This document shows, piece after piece, positions 17,201-24,050 of a DNA stretch of 24,988 bases. This stretch comes from Neisseriaceae bacterium (GTDB taxonomy: Bacteria; Pseudomonadota; Gammaproteobacteria; Burkholderiales; UBA11063), in the NCBI GenBank assembly GCA_947441745.1, contig CANEUJ010000004.1, positions 1 to 24,988 on the forward strand, in the 5' to 3' direction. The notes beneath the pieces were generated by a model. That model searched no databases. It saw nothing but the letters and a program-made list of their open reading frames with translations, and had not been told where the DNA came from. The first letter of the stretch is position 1. Each line of letters starts with the position of its first letter. The translations under genes and the position numbers were made by a program.

Positions 17201-17496
17201 CCATAAATTATATATTTTGCTTCTTTAAAATCAAATAATATAGCATCAGGATTATTAGCTTTATAGACATTTTCAATGACAGGGCCTGGTAATACTACAA
17301 AATCAAGATTGGCACAGATACCAAGGTTTCTTGCAACATTATCCTTCATAAAAGCACTCATGGCATGATTTGGTACGATTACTTGTACCTTATCGAAGAT
17401 GGACAAACCTTCAAGTGCATTATAATGGCTTAGAAATAATTCAAATAATCCTGGCTCATTATCGGACGTGCCAATACTGGTACTTTGGAAAAACAT
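14257..17496 (-). CDS. recC: Exodeoxyribonuclease V subunit gamma (RecC)
   Basis: Chi-recognising scaffold subunit of RecBCD; a catalytically dead helicase and nuclease fold. It gives 1079 residues from the chosen ATG, near E. coli RecC (1122). Recognition rests on the N-terminal MFFQSTS with FDKVQVIVPNHAMSAFMKD, the KINSCHNRMREVQVMFNEI segment, the ILVVAPDID motif and ILGLNFGEFPSS (compare LLGMNDGVFPR in E. coli), and on recB 2 bases downstream. The frame stays open to an ATG at 17550, but those 18 extra codons run into the palindromic repeat and RecC homologues begin close to MFFQ. GTG at 17520 with GGGA 8 bases ahead is a serious alternative. Start therefore uncertain, identity firm. Confidence 0.93.
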   Translation of the reverse strand: MFFQSTSIGTSDNEPGLFELFLSHYNALEGLSIFDKVQVIVPNHAMSAFMKDNVARNLGICANLDFVVLPGPVIENVYKANNPDAILFDFKEAKYIIYGYLCNNKLSSQDSKELNQYIYQNDKLDIYRVYQLASQLQQIFHEYLYLRTFELLNLEKSKLPGWQKEILTHLFQHIDSKKTFLDIYTYFTTTDMSKLKLPKSLFIFGLTSIYPSQLSIMKHLAKNVDIYWYYQPCSYEYYGDLLSDTTRNKLEKKLLNEPDLNLDDLYLTSGNPLLANLGSQSREFIELLQGNDITVYDFKPNIFTPKMDTMLDVIQNDIRSLKYRIMLDKRIHQSYYEDPIAVSNHNIKINSCHNRMREVQVMFNEIVDILTNDNKLNDILVVAPDIDLYAPYISAVFDNEVLSHNQKIPYNITGNRRHSDYKILETIKLIINTPYILNVSYFIDILNQIEISDDDINWIKSSLLENTTHFGYNCDDYNKYGYQNYQTHSFLQFINNITLGACLNNSMFESKAPIYNFNNDKYIPYDNIDSNQLELCEKIINLVNLLSELRQVFYIDENTLRELNIKEAHDTLTNIVNLVLEMNLTTQNFLGTLLEIKLKTPIDLQIINQIIDDYCRASSNKINLDGRITCASLGYLRNIPYKYIYILGLNFGEFPSSNTPNQLSVLAKTWHLADRNYNIEDKQIFLDTILAAKNNLYLSYIGRSETDNSEIQPSPVLGLLISTIEQSFIGIANIVTTHSLHPFYNNSQINYSQLWHKVSSQINNNFEDKRWDFTKLTKHQQMDVKVKIDSIVNTFLYTNSNLYKTLGISTYNEEIELEDTENLVLFNRRVAKNIYRIFEDYDSSFDEVYEYLNIKGIIGYQHFGEAQYNHYKTLYDFYKKYRGSEAIEIEFTHTVTRYDEKYNLLISGTVYIENDRIILTPDFGDINDKKLANKFSDVPYKLKLTAMVYASLIAPRLGKILVLRQIKTSLETSSLETSDLMININQDNMINQVLIYYLRSLNNPVLIHRAAIEEYANTLSISKAYNKYSSSFNNFALENIRQDIIFESIANNYFDVMKDVGSINDIVNIGELLSKVESV

Positions 17497-17525
17497 TATC
17501 TCAGTATTTGTATCACTCACTTCCG

Positions 17526-17712
17526 TCATCCCAGTACTTCTCTCCGTCATCCCAGCGCAGGCTGGGATCCATGCCCTTGCCCTATATGCTCTTTTTGGGC
17601 ATGGATTCCAAATGCTATCGAAATAGCATCATGTTTATGTTTGGAATGACGGAGAAATCATCATCCCAGCACTTCTCTCCGTCATCCCAGCGCAGGCTGG
17701 GATCCATGCCCT
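17526..17712. repeat. Cluster of modular palindromic repeats (A-B-A) between rpe and recC
   Basis: Two 52-base direct copies (17526-17577 and 17661-17712) differ at one base. Each contains the 33-base type A unit CCGTCATCCCAGCGCAGGCT, continuing GGGATCCATGCCC, whose CCCAGC/GCTGGG is a hairpin. Between them in opposite orientation is the 56-base type B unit (17597-17652): GGGCATGGATTCC at one end and GGAATGACGG at the other. These ends are nearly the reverse complement of the type A ends. The B core is ATGCTAT-CGAA-ATAGCAT (17612-17629), a perfect 7-bp hairpin. Degraded A and B copies lie at 4837-5036. No transposase is present. This resembles the CGTCATCCC-type dispersed repeats of many proteobacteria. 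Confidence 0.85.
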
Positions 17713-17728
17713 ACCCTACTTAACCTAA

Positions 17729-18388
17729 TTAAGCTAAATTTGCTCTCATTGCATCAATAACCATTTTATAGTCAGAAGAACCAAATATAGCGCTACCAGC
17801 AACAAAGGCATCAGCTCCAGCTTCAGCAATCTGTCTTATATTATCAACCTTAACCCCGCCATCGACTTCAAGAATAATATCCCGCCCAGAAGCAGTAATC
17901 AACTCACGAGTTTTACGAATTTTATCCAAAGTTGACGAAATAAATGATTGCCCACCAAATCCAGGATTCACTGACATTAATAATACTAACTCAATATCAT
18001 TAATAGTATGTTCTAGATAGCTAAGACTAGTTGCAGGATTAAAAGCTAATCCAGCTTTTAAACCATAGCTTTTAATTAAACTAATACTTCGATTAAGATG
18101 AAGTGTTGCTTCAGGATGAAATACAATAATATCAGCTCCTGCTTTGGCAAACTCATGAATTAACTCATCCACTGGTGACACCATCAAATGTACATCCATC
18201 AAAGCATCTTTGGCGTATGGCTTAATTGCCTTACATATCATTGGCCCAAATGTCAAATTTGGTACATAATGATTATCCATAACATCAAAATGAATCCAAT
18301 TAGCACCTGCTTTGATAACATTTGTAACTTCATCACCAAGCTTAGCGAAGTCAGCAGATAAAATACTTGGCGAAATAATATAACTCAT
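17729..18388 (-). CDS. rpe: Ribulose-phosphate 3-epimerase
   Basis: Interconverts ribulose 5-phosphate and xylulose 5-phosphate in the pentose phosphate pathway. The 219-residue TIM barrel has the full family signature: SPSILSADFAKLGDEV at the N-terminus, HFDVMDNHYVPNLTFGP (metal ligands His33 and Asp35), DVHLMV with His67, SVNPGFGGQSFI, the EVDGGV loop with the catalytic Asp, and DAFVAGSAIFG at the phosphate site. It sits 41 bases after the restriction nuclease gene on the same strand and is separated from recC by the repeat cluster. No phosphoglycolate phosphatase (gph), its usual partner, is adjacent. Confidence 0.97.
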   Translation of the reverse strand: MSYIISPSILSADFAKLGDEVTNVIKAGANWIHFDVMDNHYVPNLTFGPMICKAIKPYAKDALMDVHLMVSPVDELIHEFAKAGADIIVFHPEATLHLNRSISLIKSYGLKAGLAFNPATSLSYLEHTINDIELVLLMSVNPGFGGQSFISSTLDKIRKTRELITASGRDIILEVDGGVKVDNIRQIAEAGADAFVAGSAIFGSSDYKMVIDAMRANLA

Positions 18389-18429
18389 AATTGTATCTTT
18401 CTAATGTTATGAAACTATAAATTTTGAGG

Positions 18430-18930
18430 CTATTCATTAATATTAGTTAAAGGTTCTTTTAACGTGCCTACTTCTTTTGCCATATCAATTAAACTCTGCC
18501 AATTTTCTCGATACTGTTGCAGTTGCGATAAAGACTTAGAATTACCGAACGATAAAATATCATCAATTGGAATAATATAACAATCACCATTATAAGTATC
18601 TATACCAATAATTAAATCACAATCTTTATTTGTATATTTATAAACCCTACTTGGAGATTCACGATTTATTTGTTTCCCACTACGTCCCCCACCAGTAAAG
18701 TCTATACTTTTACCACCTGTGCCTTTAATTTGTATTCTAAGTAGCTTTTTAGCACCACCAATATCTACAATAGCATCATATTTAGCATTAGTTACATCAA
18801 CTCTAGAACATGGGAATCCAGCTTTGATAACTCGACCTATTGCTATCATTTCATCAGCATTACCATTCATTGAGCGAAATACACCATTTTCTATATTGGT
18901 AAGATTAATTTCCCATTTTTTATCATACAT
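18430..18930 (-). CDS. Small PD-(D/E)XK restriction endonuclease, I-Ssp6803I-like fold (partner of the adjacent C5-methyltransferase)
   Basis: A 166-residue protein that I assign as the endonuclease of a type II restriction-modification pair. NADEMIAIGRVIKAGFP (about 24-40) carries helix residue Glu27; AKYDAIVDIGG has Asp52; LLRIQIKGTGG has Gln67-x-Lys69. This E...D...QxK layout, followed by RVYKYTNKDCDLIIGID and DCYIIPIDDI, is that of the PDDEXK_5 group containing the homing endonuclease I-Ssp6803I, where Gln replaces the usual Glu/Asp. The start codon overlaps the methyltransferase stop (TAATG), so translation is coupled with the protective enzyme first. The recognition sequence cannot be read. 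It could instead be a nicking or repair nuclease of the Vsr kind, but lacks Vsr motifs. Confidence 0.72.
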   Translation of the reverse strand: MYDKKWEINLTNIENGVFRSMNGNADEMIAIGRVIKAGFPCSRVDVTNAKYDAIVDIGGAKKLLRIQIKGTGGKSIDFTGGGRSGKQINRESPSRVYKYTNKDCDLIIGIDTYNGDCYIIPIDDILSFGNSKSLSQLQQYRENWQSLIDMAKEVGTLKEPLTNINE

Positions 18931-19868
18931 TACTGCTTCAATGCTAATAAAATATTTTTTGCTATTTTTGCTATTACAGGAATAGATACACTGTTACCTA
19001 ATTGTTTATATAACACTGAATTAGCATATTGAGGAAATTCAAAACTATCAGGAAATCCTTGCAATCTTGCACATTCACGAGGGGTTAATTTTCTTATGCC
19101 TCTATCATCTAATATTAAAGGTACATTATGACCACCAGTACCCATATTAGCAGTTAAAGTGGGACATAAATTATTTTTATTTTCTCTTACATAATGCCTA
19201 CGCCATTGATAACAAGTTTCTTTATTATTCATAGCTTCTTTTAATAAAGGATATATCTTACTATTTTCATAATAAAATAAATCAGCTACCTCATTTTCTA
19301 AAATTGAACGAATAGATTTTCTTTTAACTTCTTTTTGTGGAAATTGAAAACGCATAAAATCAGCCTGCTGTTTAAAAGCAACTATATAAACACGCTCTCT
19401 ATTTTGTGGCAAATCAGAGTATTCACAAGTATTTAATACATTATAAGTAACTAAATAATCCAATTGTTCTAAAGTTTGTATTATGTACTGTAAAGTTTTG
19501 CCCTCATTATGAGATTTTAGATTTTTTACATTTTCTAAAAACACTACCCGAGGATTTATCTGTCTAACTACTCTTATTAACTCAAAAAATATAGCTCCAC
19601 GTTCATCATGAAAACCTTGTTTATTTCCCGCTATTGAGAATGCTTGACATGGAAACCCCCCAGTAAGTACATCTATACTCGATAGTGATTCAGGATTAAT
19701 ATTTTTAATATCATCGCAAATTATATTATGATTTAAGTTTTTTTTATAAGTAGTACATGATTTGGTATCAATCTCATTAGCCCATTCAATTTTAAAACCA
19801 GCTTTTTTAAAGCCTAAATCTATACCACCAATACCAGCAAATAAACTACCTACTTTTATAATACTCAT
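18930..19868 (-). CDS. DNA (cytosine-5-)-methyltransferase (type II)
   Basis: S-adenosylmethionine-dependent C5 methylation of cytosine in a specific site. Chosen start ATG 19868 has AGGGGTGAG just upstream; an earlier in-frame ATG adds seven residues. The 312 residues hold all motifs in order: I FAGIGGIDLGF (10-20), IV GGFPCQAFS with catalytic Cys74, VI ENVK (112-115), VIII QNRERVYIV (155-163), and X QLGNSV (289-294) after LTPRECARLQGFP. The target-recognition region is short (about 180-250), with TLTANMGTGGHNVP. Specificity unknown. It is followed by a coupled nuclease gene; no Vsr repair gene or controller protein is seen. The pair is inserted between ctpA and rpe with a 104-base leader (19890-19993) holding no clear promoter. 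Confidence 0.94.
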   Translation of the reverse strand: MSIIKVGSLFAGIGGIDLGFKKAGFKIEWANEIDTKSCTTYKKNLNHNIICDDIKNINPESLSSIDVLTGGFPCQAFSIAGNKQGFHDERGAIFFELIRVVRQINPRVVFLENVKNLKSHNEGKTLQYIIQTLEQLDYLVTYNVLNTCEYSDLPQNRERVYIVAFKQQADFMRFQFPQKEVKRKSIRSILENEVADLFYYENSKIYPLLKEAMNNKETCYQWRRHYVRENKNNLCPTLTANMGTGGHNVPLILDDRGIRKLTPRECARLQGFPDSFEFPQYANSVLYKQLGNSVSIPVIAKIAKNILLALKQ

Positions 19869-19993
19869 ATACTCACCCCTTGAATACATTTACTAATAAA
19901 AATCTTTCAATATTAGTAGTATATATTTTAACATAAATGCTACCTTTTCTAAGACATTCTTTATTGCGTCTCTTGCCTAAATTTAGATACATA

Positions 19994-21460
19994 TTATTTG
20001 TGAGATTTATTCTGAGCAGGTAATGGCTTACCTTCCAAGATATTTAAAGCCCACTGTAATTGAAAATCAGTATCTAAATCAACAATTGCAACATCTTCTT
20101 TAACAACCGTTGGTTGTTTAAGTTTTTGTCGTTTCATTTTAGCATTAATTTCCTCTTGGGTACTTATTTGTTTTGGAGGCGAAATAACTGGAGTATTATC
20201 CTTATCTTTAGTAACCTGTACTGTATTATTAGTAGGATTACCTAAATGATTATCTAAATTTGCCTCTGATAAATCCCAGCTATCATAAATATCACTATAC
20301 TCACTCTTCACAATAACATCAGGTTTAATACCTTTGGCTTGAATCGAGCGACCATTAGGTGTATAGTATAATGCAGTTGTTAGTTTAACGGCTGTATCTT
20401 CAGATAATGGAATTACGGTTTGCACCGAGCCTTTACCAAAGGAAGTTGTCCCAATTATTTTAGCTCTTTTATAATCTTGTAATGCCCCAGATACTATTTC
20501 TGAAGCTGATGCTGTACCTTGATTTACCAATACAACCATAGGAATAGTTTTAAACAAATGAGGAACTTCGGCTAAAATATCAGTTTTTAATTTAGAAGTA
20601 GCATAATCCTCTGGTTTTGCATAGAATTTTTGATTAGAATTTGCTGCTCTACCAGCAGTATAAACAACCATACTATTTGTTGGCAAAAATGCTCCAGCAA
20701 CACCAACAGCACCTTGTAAAAGGCCACCTGGATCATCGCGCAAGTCAAGCACCAACCCTTTTAGGTTCTGATTTTGACTAGCTAATTTTTTGAGTGCAAT
20801 AATGAGGTTCTCAGTAGTGTCAGCTTGGAAGTTGGTAATTCTAATATAAGCATAATTAGGAGCTAACATAGTGTATTTAATACTCTTAACTGATATCATA
20901 GCTCGAACAACACTGAAAGCCAATGGCTTTAATTCACCTTTTCTGGATATTGTGACTGCAACCTTACTTCCAACTGCTCCACGCATTTTTTTAATTGCTT
21001 CATTAAGACTAAGCTTAGATACAGGAGTATTATCAATTTTAATTATTAAATCGCCACTTTTAATTCCAGCTTTATAAGCAGGTGTACCATCAATAGGTGC
21101 CACAACCTTGATACCATCATCTTTTTCACGGCTAACCTCAATACCAAGCCCCGCAAAAGATCCTGCTGTCATTTCATTTAATTGCCTAAAATCATCTTTA
21201 TCAAGATATGATGAATGAGGGTCAAGATTAGTAAGCATGCCACTAATAGCACCTTTAATCATTTTTTTATCGCTAACACTCTCAACATAATAGCTTTGAG
21301 CTATTGCATATACCTTAGCAAAACTATTAATCTCATCAACTGGTATACTAGCACTTAATGTTTCAGAAGTGGTTTTATCATCTATAGCATAAACATAATT
21401 AACTATAGAAACACCCAAAATAACTGATAATATAATTTTATTAAATAGTTTAACTCGCAT
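19994..21460 (-). CDS. ctpA: C-terminal processing peptidase, S41 family
   Basis: Periplasmic serine protease that cuts from substrate C-termini. The 488-residue precursor begins with a signal peptide (MRVKLFNKIILSVILGVSIV, cleavage probably near residue 25). The N-terminal helical part contains DPHSSYLD. The PDZ domain (about 80-165) includes GLGIEV and GDLIIKID. The S41 core has LVLDLRDDPGGLL, the nucleophile region GTASASE (Ser318) and TSFGKGSVQT (Lys343). The Ser-Lys distance of 25 equals that in E. coli Prc (Ser452/Lys477), so the catalytic dyad is intact. A basic Gln/Lys-rich tail of about 80 residues follows. AAGG lies ahead of the ATG. It is 22 bases after ispF in the same direction. 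Confidence 0.93.
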   Translation of the reverse strand: MRVKLFNKIILSVILGVSIVNYVYAIDDKTTSETLSASIPVDEINSFAKVYAIAQSYYVESVSDKKMIKGAISGMLTNLDPHSSYLDKDDFRQLNEMTAGSFAGLGIEVSREKDDGIKVVAPIDGTPAYKAGIKSGDLIIKIDNTPVSKLSLNEAIKKMRGAVGSKVAVTISRKGELKPLAFSVVRAMISVKSIKYTMLAPNYAYIRITNFQADTTENLIIALKKLASQNQNLKGLVLDLRDDPGGLLQGAVGVAGAFLPTNSMVVYTAGRAANSNQKFYAKPEDYATSKLKTDILAEVPHLFKTIPMVVLVNQGTASASEIVSGALQDYKRAKIIGTTSFGKGSVQTVIPLSEDTAVKLTTALYYTPNGRSIQAKGIKPDVIVKSEYSDIYDSWDLSEANLDNHLGNPTNNTVQVTKDKDNTPVISPPKQISTQEEINAKMKRQKLKQPTVVKEDVAIVDLDTDFQLQWALNILEGKPLPAQNKSHK

Positions 21461-21482
21461 GAATAACCTTTTATATAAATAT

Positions 21483-21959
21483 TTATTTGATTAAAAGAAC
21501 AATAGCTTCAGCAATTACTGCATCACCGCACCCAACTATGCCAATTCCTTCACTAGTTTTAGCTTTAATATTAATTTGTTCAATCTCTATCTCTAGCACA
21601 TTAGCTAGATTTTGTCGCATACTATCTATGTAGCTTCTTAATTTTGGTGACTCGATAATAATTGTCGTATCAATATTATTGATTTTATAACCAGTCTCAG
21701 TAGTAATTTTATTTATAACATTTTTAAGTAGTACACAACTATTGACATCTTTGAATTGCTTATCTGTATCTGGAAATAATTTACCTATATCACCCATTGC
21801 AACAGCACCAATTAGAGCGTCAATAATAGCATGGGTTAAAACATCCGCATCAGAATGACCAAGTAATCCTTTATCAAATGGAATTTCTATTCCACCTAAT
21901 ATCAACTTACGATTTGCTACCAAGCGATGCAAGTCAAACCCTTGACCTATTTTAAGCAT
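21483..21959 (-). CDS. ispF: 2-C-methyl-D-erythritol 2,4-cyclodiphosphate synthase
   Basis: Non-mevalonate isoprenoid pathway enzyme that cyclises CDP-methylerythritol 2-phosphate, releasing CMP. The 158-residue length is standard. Zinc ligands are visible as Asp9 and His11 (GFDLHRL) and His43 (DADVLTHAIIDALIGA). GLLGHSDADV, MGDIGKLFPDTD and INIKAKTSEGIG are family signatures, as is the NL-x-x-VL element. It lies 19 bases after trxB. The usual partner ispD is not adjacent and no fused IspD domain is present, so ispD must be elsewhere in the genome. Confidence 0.97.
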   Translation of the reverse strand: MLKIGQGFDLHRLVANRKLILGGIEIPFDKGLLGHSDADVLTHAIIDALIGAVAMGDIGKLFPDTDKQFKDVNSCVLLKNVINKITTETGYKINNIDTTIIIESPKLRSYIDSMRQNLANVLEIEIEQINIKAKTSEGIGIVGCGDAVIAEAIVLLIK

Positions 21960-21978
21960 TAAATTTTAACCTTAATAA

Positions 21979-22923
21979 TCATAGACTATCTAAATATAAC
22001 TCAGCATCAAGTGCTGCCATACAGCCACTTGCTGATGAGGTAACTGCTTGTTTATAAATCATATCTTGAACATCACCAGCTGCAAAAACACCTTTTATTG
22101 AAGTTTGTGTAGCATTACCATTGCGTCCACTTTCAGTAACAATATAACCATGCTCTAATTTTATTTGACCTGCAAAAATATCCGTATTTGGTTTATGCCC
22201 AATAGCTATAAATACACCTGAGAGTTTTATTTCCTCTATATCTCCATTATTATGTTTAATCCTAAGTGCATTAACACCTTTAGCATCTCCAAGTATCTCA
22301 TCTACTTGTGATTCTGTTTTGAGTACTATTTTACCTTCGTTAACTTTTTTCATCAAACGATCAACCAGGATTTTTTCTGATTTAAAACTATCACGGCGAT
22401 GAACCAAAGTAACTTTACTACAAATATTAGCTAAATATAATGCTTCTTCAACAGCCGTATTGCCACCACCAACAACAGCAACATCTTGATTTTTATAGAA
22501 AAAACCATCACAAGTAGCACATCCAGAAACCCCACGTCCTTTGTATTTTTCTTCAGACTCAAGACCTAGATATTTAGCACTAGCACCTGTTGCTATAATC
22601 AAAGCATCACAAGTGTATTCTTCACTACCACCAATAAGTTTAAAAGGTTTGTTATTTAAATCAACACTTTCAATCTGATCAAAGATAATCTCAGTACCAA
22701 ACTTTGTTGCATGATCCATAAACCTTTGCATTAGCTCTGGGCCTTGTACCGCTCCACCTAGCTCAGCAGGCCAGTTTTCTACGTCTGTAGTAGTCATTAA
22801 CTGACCACCTTGTTCCATTCCTGTTATAATAACAGGATTCATATTAGCTCTTGCTGCATATATAGCTGCAGTATAGCCAGCAGGGCCTGAGCCTAATATA
22901 ATTAATTTATGATGCACTGACAT
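21979..22923 (-). CDS. trxB: Thioredoxin-disulfide reductase
   Basis: NADPH-dependent flavoenzyme that keeps cytoplasmic thioredoxin reduced. At 314 residues it is the normal bacterial low-molecular-weight form. FAD site GSGPAGYTAAIYAAR (11-25), redox disulfide CATCDG (Cys135, Cys138), NADP site GGGNTAVEEALYL, and the C-terminal FAD motif GVFAAGDVQD are all intact. The start codon overlaps the minE stop (TAATG), so it belongs to the min operon and is translationally coupled to it. ispF and ctpA follow closely. Confidence 0.97.
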   Translation of the reverse strand: MSVHHKLIILGSGPAGYTAAIYAARANMNPVIITGMEQGGQLMTTTDVENWPAELGGAVQGPELMQRFMDHATKFGTEIIFDQIESVDLNNKPFKLIGGSEEYTCDALIIATGASAKYLGLESEEKYKGRGVSGCATCDGFFYKNQDVAVVGGGNTAVEEALYLANICSKVTLVHRRDSFKSEKILVDRLMKKVNEGKIVLKTESQVDEILGDAKGVNALRIKHNNGDIEEIKLSGVFIAIGHKPNTDIFAGQIKLEHGYIVTESGRNGNATQTSIKGVFAAGDVQDMIYKQAVTSSASGCMAALDAELYLDSL

Positions 22924-23207
22924 TATTTCCCCCCAATTTTTTCTGGTAAAGTTACATTTATTTCTAATAATTCTAGGTTATCACGCTTTTCTAGATGAAC
23001 CTTCAAATCTTCTGTGTTAATTTTTGTATACTTAGCAATAACAGCTAATAATTCTTGTTGTAGTTCAGGCAACCAACTAGGTTGGGTTTCATCACTAAAG
23101 CCACATTGATCAACTGCACGTTGATGAGCTAAAATAATCTGTAAACGTTCTTTAGCAATACCCGCGGTTGGTTTTTTACGCGTAAAAAGCAAATCAAGTA
23201 AAGACAT
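22923..23207 (-). CDS. minE: Cell division topological specificity factor MinE
   Basis: Stimulates the MinD ATPase and drives pole-to-pole oscillation so that division occurs at midcell. The 94-residue protein has the N-terminal membrane-targeting helix (MSLLDLLFTRKKPTAGIAKE), the anti-MinCD segment ERLQIILAHQRA, and a C-terminal beta dimerisation domain (LQQELLAVIAKY, VHLEKRDNLELLEINV). Its ATG overlaps the minD stop as TAATG and its own stop overlaps the trxB start in the same way. Confidence 0.96.
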   Translation of the reverse strand: MSLLDLLFTRKKPTAGIAKERLQIILAHQRAVDQCGFSDETQPSWLPELQQELLAVIAKYTKINTEDLKVHLEKRDNLELLEINVTLPEKIGGK

Positions 23208-24025
23208 TATTTACGCCCTCCCTTAAATATACGTGTTAATAAACCTTTCTTCGGTGCATCAATAAAGCGTAGCTCCTTATCTTCACCCAAAAACCTAGCA
23301 ACAACATCAGTGTAACTCTCTGATACATTAGTACCTTTTAGATTAATTGCTGGGGTACCTGTATTTGATGCTTGTAATACATCTTTTGATTCAGGAATAA
23401 CCCCAATAATTGGAATACGTAAAATATCCTCTATATCAGTTATCGATAGCATCTCACCGTTTTCTGCTCGTTCAGGGTTGTAACGCGTAATAAGTAGATG
23501 GGTTTTGATTTTTTCTAAACCATCTTCAGCTCTTTTTGATTTAGATGCCAAAAGTCCTAATATTCTATCAGAGTCACGAACGGATGATACTTCAGGATTA
23601 GTTACAACTACCGCTTCATCAGCGTAGTATAAAGCTAAAAGTGCTCCACGCTCAATCCCTGCGGGTGAGTCACAAATAATATAATCGAAATCTTCTGCAA
23701 GATCTTGAATAACCTTAGCTACCCCCTCTTCAGTCAGAGCATCTTTATCTTTAGTTTGGGATGCCGCCAATATAAATAGATTATCGCAGTTTTTATCTTT
23801 GATAAGTGCCTGATGAAGGGTAGCTTCACCATTAATCACATTAACAAAGTCATATACCACTCTTCGTTCACAACCCATTATTAGATCTAAATTACGCAAT
23901 CCAATATCAAAATCAATAACAACAGTTTTATATCCCTTAAGTGCTAACCCTGTTGCAAAACTTGCTGAAGTGGTAGTCTTGCCAACTCCCCCTTTACCTG
24001 AGGTAATAACTACTATTCTAGCCAT
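23207..24025 (-). CDS. minD: Septum site-determining protein MinD
   Basis: Membrane-bound ATPase that recruits MinC and oscillates under MinE control. From ATG 24025 the product has 272 residues, starting MARIVVITSGKGGVGKTTTS. The deviant Walker A box KGGVGKTT has Lys11 and Lys16; VIDFDIGLRNLD (switch I), DYIICDSPAGIE (Walker B), and VTNPEVSSVRDSDR follow. The C-terminal amphipathic membrane helix is LLTRIFKGGRK. An AGGAG site lies 8 bases ahead of this ATG. An upstream in-frame ATG at 24070 would overlap minC and add residues absent from MinD. Confidence 0.97.
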   Translation of the reverse strand: MARIVVITSGKGGVGKTTTSASFATGLALKGYKTVVIDFDIGLRNLDLIMGCERRVVYDFVNVINGEATLHQALIKDKNCDNLFILAASQTKDKDALTEEGVAKVIQDLAEDFDYIICDSPAGIERGALLALYYADEAVVVTNPEVSSVRDSDRILGLLASKSKRAEDGLEKIKTHLLITRYNPERAENGEMLSITDIEDILRIPIIGVIPESKDVLQASNTGTPAINLKGTNVSESYTDVVARFLGEDKELRFIDAPKKGLLTRIFKGGRK

Positions 24026-24050
24026 ATAAACTCCTAAATAATTAATGTGA

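Noticed and set aside
17526..17712. CRISPR array
   Set aside because: Only two direct copies with an inverted related unit between them, palindromic throughout, no spacers and no cas genes.
17370..17723. 117-codon plus-strand frame containing SSQRRLGSMP twice
   Set aside because: It is made of recC antisense plus the palindromic repeats. The repeated peptide is simply the translation of the type A unit, a common source of false hypothetical proteins.
18719..18985. 88-codon plus-strand frame across the restriction gene junction
   Set aside because: It is antisense to two motif-bearing genes and has no family features.
19890..19993. CTAATA...TATTAG inverted repeat ahead of the methyltransferase as a controller-protein box
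   Set aside because: The arms are only six AT-rich bases and no controller gene is present.
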